The notes below the pieces were generated by a model. That model worked only from the letters and a program-made list of their open reading frames with translations. It had not been told where the DNA came from and did not search any database. From Muraenolepis orangiensis (taxonomy: Eukaryota > Chordata > Actinopteri > Gadiformes > Muraenolepididae), in contig JANIIK010000743.1 in the NCBI GenBank assembly GCA_027704905.1, forward strand, positions 1 through 64,000: a DNA stretch of 64,000 nucleotides, in the 5' to 3' direction. Both the position numbers and the translations under genes were made by a program. The stretch's first letter is position 1. The number at the start of each line of letters is the position of its first letter. Positions 44,893 through 57,772 of the stretch are shown here, piece by piece.

Positions 44893-46336
44893 TTAGTTAT
44901 GAAGAGGATCAACAACATCTGATTGGTTATGAAGAGGATCAGCAACATCTGATTGGTTATGAAGAAGATAAAAAACATCTAAATGCTGTTTTTTGTTATG
45001 AAGAGGATCAACGACATCTGATTGGTTATGAAAAAGATCAACAACATCTAAATGGGTTATGAAGAGGATCAACAACATCTGAATGGTTATGAAGAGGATC
45101 AACATCTCATTGGTTATGAAGATGATCAACAACATCTCATTGGTTTGGCAACCAGAATGTTGCTGTTTTGATCCTCCGGTTCCTCCTAGCCAAGTGTCGA
45201 GGTGTCCCTGAGCAAAACACATAACCCTTACTGCTCCTGACCAGCTGACTGTGTGTATGAATGGGCGAATGTCAGGCATAACTTCTAAAGTACTTTGGTT
45301 AAAAGCACTAGTTAAGTCTAGTCCATTTACCATTGTGTTTGTGTAGATTACTAACCAAAATGTTAATGTTTCAATCCACTGGTTCCTCCTAGCCAAGTGT
45401 CGAGGTGTCCCTGAGCAAGACATCATTAAAGCATCATTTCGACTATGGCCAGATTTCGACTTCCGCATCATTTCGACTATGGCCTGATTTCGACTTCCGC
45501 ATCATTTCGACTATGGCCTGATTTCGACTTCCGCATCATTTCGACTATGGCCTGATTTCGACTTCCGCATCATTTCGACTATGGCCTGATTTCGACTTCC
45601 GCATCATTTCGACTATGGCCTGATTTCGACTTCCGCATCATTTCGACTATGGCCTGATTTCGACTTCCGCATCATTTCGACTATGGCCTGATTTCGACTT
45701 CCGCATCATTTCGACTACGGCCTGATTTTGACTTCTGCATAATTCAGCACCAGCCCCTCGCCCTTCTGCTTCAGGCTGCCCAGACGCAACTAAAAGCTTG
45801 CGATGTCCTCCATTGTGGCCTGGGTGAGTGAAGGATAACGTTTGACATGTGTGATGTGTGAAGTGATGTCGTTAGCCAGGCGGTTCTTTATGGTATCTTG
45901 GTTTAGTTTGCAGAGTAAACTTAGGCCTAGGGCTGGATATTAATGAAAAATTATTGTTTATCGGTTTTTAATGATATAATATGTCATTGCGTATATATAA
46001 GTATAAAACTAAAACACTATCTGTGATACTGTATGCATTGTAAGGGCCATGCATGTTGAGGCGACCAAAGGGCGTTGCTAGGAATGCGACCCCCTGGGGT
46101 TTGAGCTTGTAAACTTGTGACGTGACAATGAAGACACCGTGACCAACCAGAGTAGTGGATACTGGTTGTACCTCTCAGACCAATAGGATTAGTCGATGTT
46201 TGTTTACTTTGACCAATAGGAGTAGTCTATGTTTATGATGCTATTTTCTATATAATGTGTGGCAAAGGAGCGCGTCGTCAGTCTGCAAATTGGCACGGCA
46301 GGCTCCATCTTGCTGCAGTATAGATGCTTTATTTAT
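44893..46336. repeat. Higher-order repeat unit 3 (1444 bp)
   Basis: Longer than unit 2 by 136 bp, exactly four extra 34-bp units (CATTTCGACTATGGCCTGAT with TTCGACTTCCG). Confidence 0.95.
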
Positions 46337-47605
46337 TTAGTTATGAAGAGGATCAACAACATCTGATTGGTTATGAAGAGGATCAGCAACATCTGATTGG
46401 TTATGAAGAAGATAAAAAACATCTAAATGCTGTTTTTTGTTATGAAGAGGATCAACGACATCTGATTGGTTATGAAAAAGATCAACAACATCTAAATGGG
46501 TTATGAAGAGGATCAACAACATCTGAATGGTTATGAAGAGGATCAACATCTCATTGGTTATGAAGATGATCAACAACATCTCATTGGTTTGGCAACCAGA
46601 ATGTTGCTGTTTTGATCCTCCGGTTCCTCCTAGCCAAGTGTCGAGGTGTCCCTGAGCAAAACACATAACCCTTACTGCTCCTGACCAGCTGACTGTGTGT
46701 ATGAATGGGCGAATGTCAGGCATAACTTCTAAAGTACTTTGGTTAAAAGCACTAGTTAAGTCTAGTCCATTTACCATTGTGTTTGTGTAGATTACTAACC
46801 AAAATGTTAATGTTTCAATCCACTGGTTCCTCCTAGCCAAGTGTCGAGGTGTCCCTGAGCAAGACATCATTAAAGCATCATTTCGACTATGGCCTGATTT
46901 CGACTTCCGCATCATTTCGACTATGGCCTGATTTCGACTTCCGCATCATTTCGACTATGGCCTGATTTCGACTTCCGCATCATTTCGACTATGGCCTGAT
47001 TTCGACTTCCGCATCATTTCGACTACGGCCTGATTTTGACTTCTGCATAATTCAGCACCAGCCCCTCGCCCTTCTGCTTCAGGCTGCCCAGACGCAACTA
47101 AAAGCTTGCGATGTCCTCCATTGTGGCCTGGGTGAGTGAAGGATAACGTTTGACATGTGTGATGTGTGAAGTGATGTCGTTAGCCAGGCGGTTCTTTATG
47201 GTATCTTGGTTTAGTTTGCAGAGTAAACTTAGGCCTAGGGCTGGATATTAATGAAAAATTATTGTTTATCGGTTTTTAATGATATAATATGTCATTGCGT
47301 ATATATAAGTATAAAACTAAAACACTATCTGTGATACTGTATGCATTGTAAGGGCCATGCATGTTGAGGCGACCAAAGGGCGTTGCTAGGAATGCGACCC
47401 CCCTGGGGTTTGAGCTTGTAAACTTGTGACGTGACAATGAAGACACCGTGACCAACCAGAGTAGTGGATACTGGTTGTACCTCTCAGACCAATAGGAGTA
47501 GTCTATGTTTATGATGCTATTTTCTATATAATGTGTGGCAAAGGAGCGCGTCGCCAGTCTGCAAATTGGCACGGCAGGCTCCATCTTGCTGCAGTATAGA
47601 TGCTT
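46337..47605. repeat. Higher-order repeat unit 4, last, slightly shortened
   Basis: About five 34-bp units. The final promoter-like block lacks one of the two CCAAT repeats and ends at TTTATTTATAG. Confidence 0.93.
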
Positions 47606-47930
47606 TATTTATTTATAGATGCGTTATTATTATTTTTTTTTGGTCAACGCACTGTAAATCCTTTCACTGTAATTTTGCACTGTAATTTGGGCTCTATTTC
47701 AGTATAAACGCGCATGTACACGGAGCACCCGTAAAAAAAACCTGGCTCATTCGCGACCGACACATCACTAGCGCGCACTAGCGTCTCTTTAGTAGCGCGT
47801 GCAACTGAACGTCTCTCGTTATGCCGCCGATATATATTTAATCTATATATATAGATTATACCGCTATATAATCTATATACTCATCAACTACCACATGTTA
47901 TATACAACTACTACCTCAACCACAACAAAG
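47606..47930. other. Spacer with GCGC-rich patch and short satellite
   Basis: Unrecognised. Contains GCGCACTAGCGTCTC and an AT palindrome near 47830-47860, then two satellite units. Confidence 0.4.
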
Positions 47931-48285
47931 TCTAAATCAAAGTCAAAGTCAATGTTATTGTCCAACGTCCACATGTGTTCTACATATAGAGATCTGATTC
48001 AGTTTCTACAGTCCAACAGTGAGCAATATACATCAACAACAAGACTAAACAAAGGGCAAAAAAGGGGCTACACAAAGTTAGTAATAATATATTCACCAAA
48101 ACACAACCAGCAGAACATGAAGTTGACATTTAGTGCAAGTATCCTTTAGTGCAGAATGTTGATTAAATGATATTTACAACAGCAGCAGAGATGAATAGAT
48201 AAAGTGACTGGTGCTGGATGTGTGTGTGTGTGTGTGGGGGGGGGGGGGTTAAAGACCAGGTCTATTTGGGACAGGGAGGAAAGGT
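47931..48285 (-). other. Likely LINE 3' end fragment
   Basis: Starts with AAAGTCAAAGTCAATGTTAT, the reverse complement of a common LINE tail. A TG/G run (48218-48250) follows. Family uncertain. Confidence 0.35.
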
Positions 48286-48925
48286 GGGAGGGAGGGTACA
48301 GAGGGGGGAGAGAAGAGAGAGAAGGGAGAGAAGAGAGAGAAGGGAGAGAAGGAGAGAAGGGAGAGAAGGGAGAGAAGAGAGAGAAGGGGGGGAAGGGAGA
48401 GAAGGGAGAGAAGGGAGAGAAGAGAGAGAAGGGAGAGGAGGGAGAGAAGAGAGAGAAGAGAGAGAAGAGAGAGAAGGGAGAGAAGAGAGAGAAGAGAGAG
48501 AAGGGAGGGAAGGGAGAGAAGGGAGAGAAGAGAGAGAAGAGAGAGAAGGGAGAGAAGAGAGAGAAGGGAGAGAAGGGAGAGAAGAGAGAGAAGAGAGAGA
48601 AGGGAGAGAAGGGCGAGAAGGGAGAAAGGGAGAGAAGGAGAGATGAGAGAGAAGGGAGAGAAGGGAGAGAAGAGAGAGAAGAGAGAGAAGGGAGAGAAGG
48701 GAGAGAAGAAAGAGAAGGGAGAGAAGGGAGAGAAGAGAGAGAAGGGAGGGAAGGGAGAGAAGGGAGGGAAGGGAGAGAAGGGAGAGAAGAGAGAGAAGAG
48801 AGAGAAGGGAGAGAAGGGAGAGAAGGGAGAGAAGAGAGAGAAGGGAGAGAAGAGAGAGAGAGAGAAGGGAGAGAAGGGAGAGAAGGTAGAGAAGGGAGAA
48901 AGGTCAGAGGGAGGGGAGAGAAGTC
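48286..48925. repeat. GA-rich homopurine array
   Basis: Counterpart of 5660-6360, but here no V gene precedes it. Confidence 0.95.
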
Positions 48926-49455
48926 AGGATAAAGAGTCAACATATTATATACAACTACCACACATATATAAAACTACTACCTCAACTACCACACATATAT
49001 AAAACTACTACCTCAACTACCACATCTTACACACATCTAACACAACTACCACATATATATATATAGTATACAGACTGTAGCTACACCGGTCCAATGAGTT
49101 AGGCCACCAAACATACTGATGTCTTCCAAGGTTTATTTCTCTCCTCCTCTCTCTCTCTCTCCGAAGACACCGTGTAAACTACAAAAGTAAACAACATATT
49201 CATTCAAAGTTTACACGAGGCAAAATCAGTTTTCAACACATATTATATACAACTACTACCTCAACTACCACATATTACATACAACTACTACCTCAACTAC
49301 CACATATTACATACAACTACTGCCTCAACTACCACATATTACATACAACTACTGCCTCAACTACAACATATTACATACAACTACTACCTCAACTACCACA
49401 TATTACATACAACTACTACCTCAACTACAACATATTATATACAACTACTACACCA
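48926..49455. repeat. GA-array edge and degenerate 32-bp satellite
   Basis: Matches 6361-6625 with an extra 49030-49200 segment containing a CTCTCTCT tract. Confidence 0.75.
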
Positions 49456-49547
49456 TTGACTAACAGTTTTGGATTCACTCTTTGTAGCAATGGCTTGTAA
49501 TAAAACAATGGTTTGACACAAGAGGGCACCACTGAGCCGGAATGTAG

Positions 49548-49676
<129 letters not shown>

Positions 49677-49979
49677 TTCCCTGTAATCTCCAGAGACTCT
49701 TCTGAAAACCTCCACTGACTTTCTGTCCCTCTAGAGACCCAGGTGGGCGTCAGCTAAAACTGGAGATCATTTGAATAGCTACGGTTCACTGCTCACAGAA
49801 TACGGTTAATGAACCACATCTTTAAGAGATGATGTCGGTTTGGTCTTTGACTAATAAACTCAACCATGATTAATATGGAACTGTTTCCACCACTCAGCAT
49901 GCTAGGGATCCTCTGTCTCCGTGAGAGATACTGAATGTCTTTCCAGACGTACTTCTACACGTTTCTAAGTTGGTATGTG

Positions 49980-50177
49980 TGTAACAGTCAGTGTCCAGCA
50001 CTGACCACTGACTGTTACTGTTACTATTACTGGAACTGACCACCTCCGGCACGAGAGGCCACGTTCTAACGTGAGAGCTCAAACCCACAGGCCCTAGCTT
50101 CATCGCTAGAACATCTATTTAGGTGTCAGGGAGTGAGGTTTACCACTGCACAGCGCCACCTGCTGGCGTCTGTTACA
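49980..50177. mobile_element. 198-bp MITE-like segment with CTCF-type motif, cluster D
   Basis: Same bounded segment. CTCF-type motif at 50153-50166 on the minus strand. Confidence 0.5.
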
Positions 50178-50499
50178 TGTGCAGAAACCTGGACACCCTG
50201 AACTACTGTTTGATGAAGTGACATGAAGTCAGTCTGAAACACATGGGTCATTTCAGCAGCAGTGTCTCTATGACTGACACTGGTCCACTGGATCCAGTGA
50301 ACACACCTTCCAAGAAGAGCCACACAAGCAACACTTTGGTCATTCAGAGATGAGACAAACCACAGCTTTACCCTTCATTCAAACGGCTGGTCAAATATTT
50401 AATGAAGAAATAGAAGAGGTGTTATACTTGTTTAGAGCATGGACAGAAGATATACCATCAGAAATGATGGTGACAATAAATCATTGTTTTTTTAACATC

Positions 50500-50505
50500 T
50501 TTATT
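50500..50505 (-). promoter_or_regulatory. Poly(A) signal of the cluster D light chain
   Basis: AATAAA on the minus strand, about 186 bp past the stop codon. Confidence 0.7.
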
Positions 50506-50690
50506 AAATTTTCAACATGTGACAAACTCAAGCAAAGGGGTAACAGACCATGGAGCGTAATGCTAATGGCTCAAAGACATGTTATATTGATGGAGGTCAT
50601 CAGAAGCTGCAGCTACCTTAGACAGAGAGATAGAAAGCAGACGTGTCAGAGGAGATTTGTATTCTACACTACTTCCATGCTGGAGCCTCT

Positions 50691-51013
50691 CTACTCTGAA
50701 CACTGGTCAGGATTCAGGGTTTGAGTGACAGGCGTCTGGCCGCTCCTACTGGCCTCACAGCTCACTGAGCCCGCCTTCCTCCACTGGTCCGCAGGGAGGG
50801 TCAGGGCGCTGCTCCGGCTGTAGGTGCCATCTTTCCCCAGGACCCCCGGGCTATCCGACACCCCGGAAGACCTGCTGCTGCAACCCACCTTCCAGCCAAG
50901 CTTCCAGTCTGAGGGGAAGCCCCCAGTGGCCAAACACAGCACTGTAGCCCTGCCCTGCTCCTGCTCCACTCTGGAGGGAGGAAGGAGGCTCAGTGTGGGC
51001 TGAACCACTCCCA
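50691..51013 (-). CDS. Immunoglobulin light chain constant exon with an extra cysteine (cluster D)
   Basis: CL exon of 323 bp, intact acceptor, phase and stop. Canonical cysteines (VLCLATGG, SVSCEAS, DQCSE) are present. It is the most diverged of the four: VEQEQ for VELEQ, RATVLCLA, and WKVGCSSRSSG for WKVGGSSRSAG. The Gly-to-Cys change puts a third, unpaired cysteine in the domain, at or just after the strand following the core tryptophan. Splices from the J at 51951. Confidence 0.92.
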
Positions 51014-51151
51014 CTGGAAGAGAGAGAGAGAGGAGACAAGTTGACAACTGGCTCCCTTAACATGGCCGCTCATAGGGAGAACAGAGGACTGGAAGATTCA
51101 TCAACTGTTGGAATTGTTGATTGAAATGTGGAAATTAATATAAATGAAACC

Positions 51152-51190
51152 ATGACACATTTAAATGATTGAAACATTTAAATGTGTCAT
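51152..51190. repeat. Hairpin in the J-C intron (cluster D)
   Basis: Same palindrome as at 3301, here with a mismatch near the centre (AAATGATTG). Confidence 0.75.
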
Positions 51191-51211
51191 ATATTTATTT
51201 CTAAATCTTAA

Positions 51212-51400
51212 ATCCTCTTTATTGGTCTCATACATGTACACACACAGTGAAATGTGTTAATTTAACCCATCCTAGTATTAGAAGCTGTGGTCTTGCTCAA
51301 GGGCACCTCGACAGTGCCCAGGTGTTTCGGGGACTTGAACCGGGGACCTTCCGGTTCCCAAGTCCCAAAAGACAGAGCTATCCTGTCACCAATTTAATTT
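51212..51400 (-). mobile_element. tRNA-derived SINE-like insertion in the J-C intron (cluster D)
   Basis: Orthologous to the element at 3362-3545. Confidence 0.6.
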
Positions 51401-51950
51401 ATATAAATTTCCACATTAATATAAATGAATACATGAGACACATTTGAATGTTTCTACAGCTGTCAGGTGGCAGAACTTCTTCAGATTCGTTTCTCACTTC
51501 CCTTTTCTTATATTTAATTCAACGTTCGGTCAAAACACTACAGAATAATTTACTAACAATTTAATGGGAACTTTTGAGCACAGAAATACATTTGCAAATT
51601 AAATGTTCTTTTCATTCAATTACGACTTTTAAGTCTTAACTGAACTTGAAGGATACTCGTTAGCCCATTTCATGAAGTACAAAGTAAATCAATGATATGC
51701 TTAATAAATGATGAATGTTCATCATAATTAAATCATTACAAAAACAATGTAAATAATAACATTAAGTGACTGAACTCCAATCAATAATATGTGTCTACTG
51801 CCCTTAACAACCAAACATTTAGAAGTTTAAAAGATTATAATATAATATTTTAGAATATAAATTAAAATAATCAATTCTTTAGTTCTATTTCGATATAAAC
51901 TTAATGTTTAGGGAGTTATATCAGATAAAGAAAAGTGTCCTTGTACTTAC

Positions 51951-51988
51951 AGTCAACGGTGAGTTTGGTGCCTCCACCAAAAGTCCTC
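51951..51988 (-). CDS. Light chain J segment, RTFGGGTKLTVD (cluster D)
   Basis: 38-bp J exon with GTAAGT donor. First codon AGG (Arg), otherwise identical to the other three. Confidence 0.95.
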
Positions 51989-52027
51989 CACAGTGATACA
52001 TCCTCAATAAGAGTCTGTACAAAAACC
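51989..52027 (-). promoter_or_regulatory. 23-RSS of J (cluster D)
   Basis: CACTGTG, 23-bp spacer, GGTTTTTGT on the minus strand. Confidence 0.95.
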
Positions 52028-52504
52028 TCCCTCCCATTGAGACACATCTCACTGACACATAGACACTAACTTATCACAGGAAACTATGAAGGAATTCACA
52101 TTTGATCAACTCAAGCCCTGGTTAGTTACTTTTATCAAGTGTTTGAAGGTATGGATTGTATTTATTCTGTATTTATGTATTATTCTAAAAATATTTGAAA
52201 GACATTTGATTATCCCATTATCTCAAGTGCACTCACCTAACTTAATTAAGATGAAAGTGAAATATAGGTAAATGAATTACAAAGATAATACTAGTATACA
52301 TTATTATGTTTATTTAAGAAACTAGCACATTTGTATTTTTTTAAAGAAGCAGAACATTTAAGAATGTCAAACAAACCAAGAAAAACATGAATTGGAAAAA
52401 AGTCACGGATGATGAATTCTGATTGTTTGCAGCTAAATCCACATCGTATTCCATAAAGTGTGAATGTAGAAGAGATACAGAGGTCCTCCCAGAATGTATG
52501 CATT

Positions 52505-52735
52505 CACCCTAACCCCCAGTGAGATGAGTGGAAACAGGTGGTTCACTCTCACCCCCAGTGTGATGAGTGGAAACAGGTGGTTCACTCTCACCCCCAGTGT
52601 GATGAGTGGAAACAGGTGGTTCACTCTCACCCCCAGTGTGATGAGTGGAAACAGGTGGTTCACTCTCACCCCCAGTGTGATGAGTGGAAACAGGTGGTTC
52701 ACTCTCACCCCCAGTGTGATGAGTGGAAACAGGTA
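52505..52735. repeat. 39-bp minisatellite upstream of V, about 6 copies (cluster D)
   Basis: Same unit as in the other clusters. The smallest array. Confidence 0.95.
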
Positions 52736-52753
52736 ATTTCCATACAGAGGAAG

Positions 52754-52798
52754 CTTTGCATGCTGAGCTGAAACTGGGCTTCTGAGAGGGTTTAAAAT
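52754..52798 (+). promoter_or_regulatory. V promoter: octamer-like and TATA-like boxes (cluster D)
   Basis: CTTTGCAT at 52754-52761 and TTTAAAAT at 52791-52798. Confidence 0.75.
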
Positions 52799-52861
52799 CC
52801 TCTCAGTTCAACACTGCAGGACTCTGAGCTGTCACTCAACCCCCCAGAAACCGTGGCAACC

Positions 52862-53327
52862 ATGAACCACCTCACCATCCTTTTCTGGACAGTGGTCTGT
52901 GGATCCTTAACAGGTGGGTTCATTCCTCTCCATCCACATGTGGACCACCCGTCTGTGTTTGCTTGTGTTTTCTGTTGGATGACTCCATGTTATGTTTGTT
53001 TGTTTTCTATAGGAACCAGCAGTCAGGTGACTGTGACTCAGCCACCAGTAGTGACTTTTACTGCAGGATCCAGAGTCACTTTGACCTGTAAAACCAACCC
53101 AGCGGTTTATAAAGATGGTGATGGTGATAACTTATTCTGGTACCAACAGAAACCCGGAGAAGCCCCCAAGCTCATCATGAAATATACAAGCCAACTTGTA
53201 TCACCAACACAAGCTCGGTTTAGTGGCAGTGGAGGCAATACTGACTTCTCACTGACCATCGCCGGAGCCCAGCCTGAAGACGCAGCAGTTTATCACTGTC
53301 AGAGTTACCATAGTGGTGGTGTGTTCA
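52862..53327 (+). CDS. Light chain V gene (cluster D)
   Basis: Leader exon 52862-52913, intron 52914-53012 (99 bp), V exon 53013-53327. Intact V domain. CDR1 (YKDGDGDNLF) is shared with cluster B. CDR3 is short (CQSYHSGGVFT). FR3 has GSGGNTDFS. Apparently functional and joined by inversion to the J at 51951. Confidence 0.94.
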
Positions 53328-53355
53328 CACAGTGATTGAGAGCCGTACATAAACC
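53328..53355 (+). promoter_or_regulatory. 12-RSS of V (cluster D)
   Basis: CACAGTG heptamer, 12-bp spacer, ACATAAACC nonamer. Confidence 0.95.
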
Positions 53356-53517
53356 TCCCTCAGTCAGACTGTGTAGTCACTGAGTCGTTACAGCAGGAAC
53401 CTGCTGCAGCTGCTGAGGGGGAAGAGACTCTGACACAGAGCACTGAGCACAGAGCTGCTCTAACCAGGGGCCTCAACCAAGAACCAGCTTTATACTGCTC
53501 TACACTATGAAATATAC

Positions 53518-54690
53518 AGATACTACCTCAACTACCACATGTTATATACTACTACTACCTCAACTACCACATGGTATATACTACTACTACCTCAACTACC
53601 ACATGTTATATACTACTACTACCTCAACTACCACATGGTATATACTACTACTACCTCAACTACCACATGGTATATACTACTACTACCTCAACTACCACAT
53701 GTTATATACTACTACTAACTCAACTACCACATAGTATATACTACTACTACCTCAACTACCACATGGTATATACTACTACTAACTCAACTACCACATGTTA
53801 TATACTACTACTAACTCAACTACCACATGTTATATACTACTACTAACTCAACTACCACATAGTATATACTACTACTAACTCAACTACCACATGTTATATA
53901 CTACTACTAACTCAACTACCACATGTTATATACTACTACTAACTCAACTACCACATAGTATATACTACTACTAACTCAACTACCACATAGTATATACTAC
54001 TACTACCTCAACTACCACATGGTATATACTACTACTAACTCAACTACCACATGTTATATACTACTACTAACTCAACTACCACATAGTATATACTACTACT
54101 AACTCAACTACCACATGTTATATACTACTACTAACTCAACTACCACATAGTATATACTACTACTAACTCAACTACCACATAGTATATACTACTACTACCT
54201 CAACTACCACATGTTATATACTACTACTAACTCAACTACCACATAGTATATACTACTACTAACTCAACTACCACATAGTATATACTACTACTACCTCAAC
54301 TACCACATGTTATATACTACTACTAACTCAACTACCACATAGTATATACTTCTACTAACTCAACTACCACATGGTATATACTACTACTAACTCAACTACC
54401 ACATGTTATATACTACTACTAACTCAACTACCACATATTATATACTACTACTACCTCAACTACCACATGTTATATACTACTACTACCTCAACTACCACAT
54501 ATTATATACTACTACTAACTCAACTACCACATAGTATATACTACTACTAACTCAACTAACACATATTATATACTACTACTACCTCAACTACCACATATTA
54601 TATACTACTACTAACTCAACTACCACATATTATATACTACTGCTACCTCAACTACCACATGTTATATACTACTACTAACTCAACTAACAC
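53518..54690. repeat. 32-bp satellite array downstream of V (cluster D)
   Basis: About 36 units with ATGTTATA, ATAGTATA and ATGGTATA variants in mixed order. Confidence 0.97.
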
Positions 54691-57600
54691 ATCAGTACCT
54701 CAGTACCTTCTACAGCAGAAAGGGCAGTAGATTCATTCTTCTTAGCTATAGTATACCGCCCACCAGGCCCATATACACGTTTCGTGGATGAGTTCTCTGA
54801 GTTTGCGGCTGACCTTGTAACATATTCTGACAGTGTTTTACTTGTTGGTGATTTTAACATTCATGTTAATAACCCGGCTGATCCTCTTGCAAAGGTTTTT
54901 CTTTCTATAACCGATGCCCTTGGCTTTAAACAGCTTGTCCAGCACCCTACCCACAGTGGTGGAAACACTCTGGATCTCGTCTTGTCACGTGGTGTTGATA
55001 TCTCAGACCTGGCCATCTCACCTTACACCTCAGCTTTATCTGACCACTTCCTTCTTACTTTCAAGGTGATGGTATCTTGCCCCCGCGATGAGGGCCAGGC
55101 TACCTATAGCTGCCGTCGCATCACCCCTGCAACTACTGCATCCATGGCAGCTAAGTTATCCTTCTCACTCGCTCCTCTCTCTGACTTTAGTGGCTCTGTG
55201 GGTAGTCTTACTGAAGACTTTAACACGGCCTTATCTGCAGCCATCGACTCTGCTGCTCATCTTATTGTTAAAAAGCGAACCACAAAGCGGCCAGCGCCTT
55301 GGTTCAATGAGGAGACTCGCACCCTCAAACAAAGCTGCAGAAGACTAGAACGCAAATGGCGTTCAACAAAACTTGAAGTCTTTCATCTTGCATGGCATGA
55401 CAGCCTGCTCAGCTATAAAGCTGCATTAACTACTTCCAGGAACGCCTACTTTTCAAGTGTTATCAACTTAAACAAGAACAACCCTAAGTTTCTGTTTGAC
55501 ACAGTAAGAAGCCTGACGCAAAAACAACCTCAAACAGTTGGCTCCTCTCTCTCTGCTAGAAACTTCTCGGAATTCTTTGAGCACAAAATCGAGACTATTA
55601 GAAAAGACATTGATGCCTTCCCCACCCATCATCCTGAACATCATGTAAGAGGGGCACTATGTGTCCCTCCTGAAGAAACCCTCCTGCAGTTCAGCACAAT
55701 CTCCTTGGATGAACTTGCTAAACTAACACAGGCCTCTAAACCCACTACCTGTATGCTGGACCCTCTCCCCACCAAGGTTCTTAAAGAACTTTTCCCGGTC
55801 GTTGGGCCTACTATGCTCAACATCATGAACCTATCCCTGTCTACTGGAACAGTTCCATCTACCTTCAAGACTGCTGTGATAAAACCTCTACTGAAGAAGC
55901 CCGGCCTAGACCCAGAAGTACTTAGCAACTATCGGCCCATCTCTAACCTTCCTTTCCTTTCGAAAGTACTGGAAAGAATTGTAGCTGATCAAACCATCAA
56001 TATCTGATGGTGAACAATTTATTTGAACCCTTCCAGTCTGGGTTTAGAACCTTCTACTCCACTGAAACTGCTGTGACCAGAGTAGTTAATGATCTTCTCC
56101 TTACAATGGACAGCAACGCAAGCTCCTTGCTGGTGCTGCTCGACCTTAGTGCTGCTTTCGACACAATCGACCACAGCATTCTCCTTGATCGTCTCCAACA
56201 CTATGTTGGCATTAAAGGTTCGGCTCTTCTCTGGTTTAGATCTTACCTCACAAATAGAAAGCAATTTGTTCTTTGTGATGATTCACAATCGAATCACTGT
56301 AACCTAAGCTTTGGTCTTCCCCAAGGGTCGGTCCTTGGTCCTCTGCTCTTTGCAATCTACATGCTCCCTCTTGGTGATATTATTCGCAGTTATGGAATAA
56401 GTTTTCACTGCTACGCTGACGACACCCAAATCTATATTCCTATCAAGTCAAACGACTCCTCCCAGATCCATAAAGTTGAATCCTGCCTGAGTGCAATTAA
56501 AAGATGGATGTCCCAAAACTACCTGCAGCTTAACACAGGAAAAACAGAGATGATAATCATCGGTCCGAAGCAACAACGACCACTATTTGAAGATGTCGCA
56601 CTGCTGTTTGAGGGCTCTATTGTGGCCCAAAGCTCTTGTGTGAAGAATCTTGGTGTCCTGTTCGACCCGACGCTATCTTTCAGTCAACATGTAAAATATA
56701 TAACCAGAACTGCATTTTTCCATCTTAGAAACATTGCTAGAATGCGACCAATGCTGTCTGCCGCGGATGCAGAGACACTCATCCACGCGTTTATATCGTC
56801 TAGACTAGATTACTGTAATGCACTGTTTTCTGGGTTACCGAACTCTGCTACCAAAAGCCTCCAGCTTGTGCAGAACGCTGCTGCTAGACTTTTGACTAGG
56901 ACCAGAAAGTTTGACCACATTACTCCAATTCTGTCCTCGCTCCACTGGCTTCCAGTTAATGCGAGGTCAGATTTTAAGGTGCTACTACTTACTTATAAAA
57001 TCCTACACGGATTAGCACCCTCATACCTGAAGGACCTTATTGTTCCCTATTGTCCTTCTCGGCCCCTCCGGTCTTCAGGAGCCGGCCTTCTATCAATCCC
57101 AAAAGTCATAAAGAAATCAGCAGGGAATAGAGCGTTCTCCTACCGTGCGCCCTATTTGTGGAACAGTCTGCCACCTGTAATAAGGGAAGCAGACTCTGTT
57201 GAAATATTTAAATCTAAACTTAAAACCTACCTTTTTACATTGTCGTTTGGTGCCTAGGAGTGCCCCTCAGCTCTCATTACAGCTAAATCGACCCGTTAGT
57301 CAGCACTAACCTATCCCTGCTGCCGATAGGTACTAGACTAGAGATTCTCTACATGTTCCATGTCCACCCTACCCCATCTAACCACACCGCAGTCTGCTTC
57401 TGTTTTTCAGTGTGCTGCTGTGATCCCCACCTGAAGGATACCGGCCAGCACCACACAAATCATCTTCTCATTTTAATATTTGTATATTGTGTATATTATA
57501 TGTATATTATTATTATTATCTTTGTACTTTGTACATTACTATAAGTCACTTATGGCACCCATTGCACTCCTGAACCATCCCTGGAAGGAGGGATCCCCTT

Positions 57601-57772
57601 CTACTCTGTGTTCCTTCTCAAGATTTCTTCCTACGTAATTAAGGGAGTTTTTTCTTGCCCTTAGGGGGGCTAGGGTTTGGGGGGTGTTGTAAACATGTGG
57701 CATGTGAAGCCCTTTGAGACTATAACTGTGATTAAGGGCTATACAAATAAAATTGACTTGACTTGACTTGAC
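54691..57772 (+). mobile_element. L2-like LINE, 5'-truncated, one frameshift
   Basis: Begins inside the endonuclease (GDFNIHVNN, the SDH stretch at about 55039), then RT. The RT reads LDLSAAFDTIDHSIL, GLPQGSVLGPLLFAIYMLPLG and YADDTQIYI, followed by the C-terminal HITPILSSLHWLPV. Two open frames (54784-56007 and 56007-57257) are offset by one frame near 56000, so a single indel separates them. The 3' UTR ends with CTATACAAATAAAATTGAC and TTGAC repeats. It is less decayed than the element at 28956 and a different subfamily. Confidence 0.88.
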
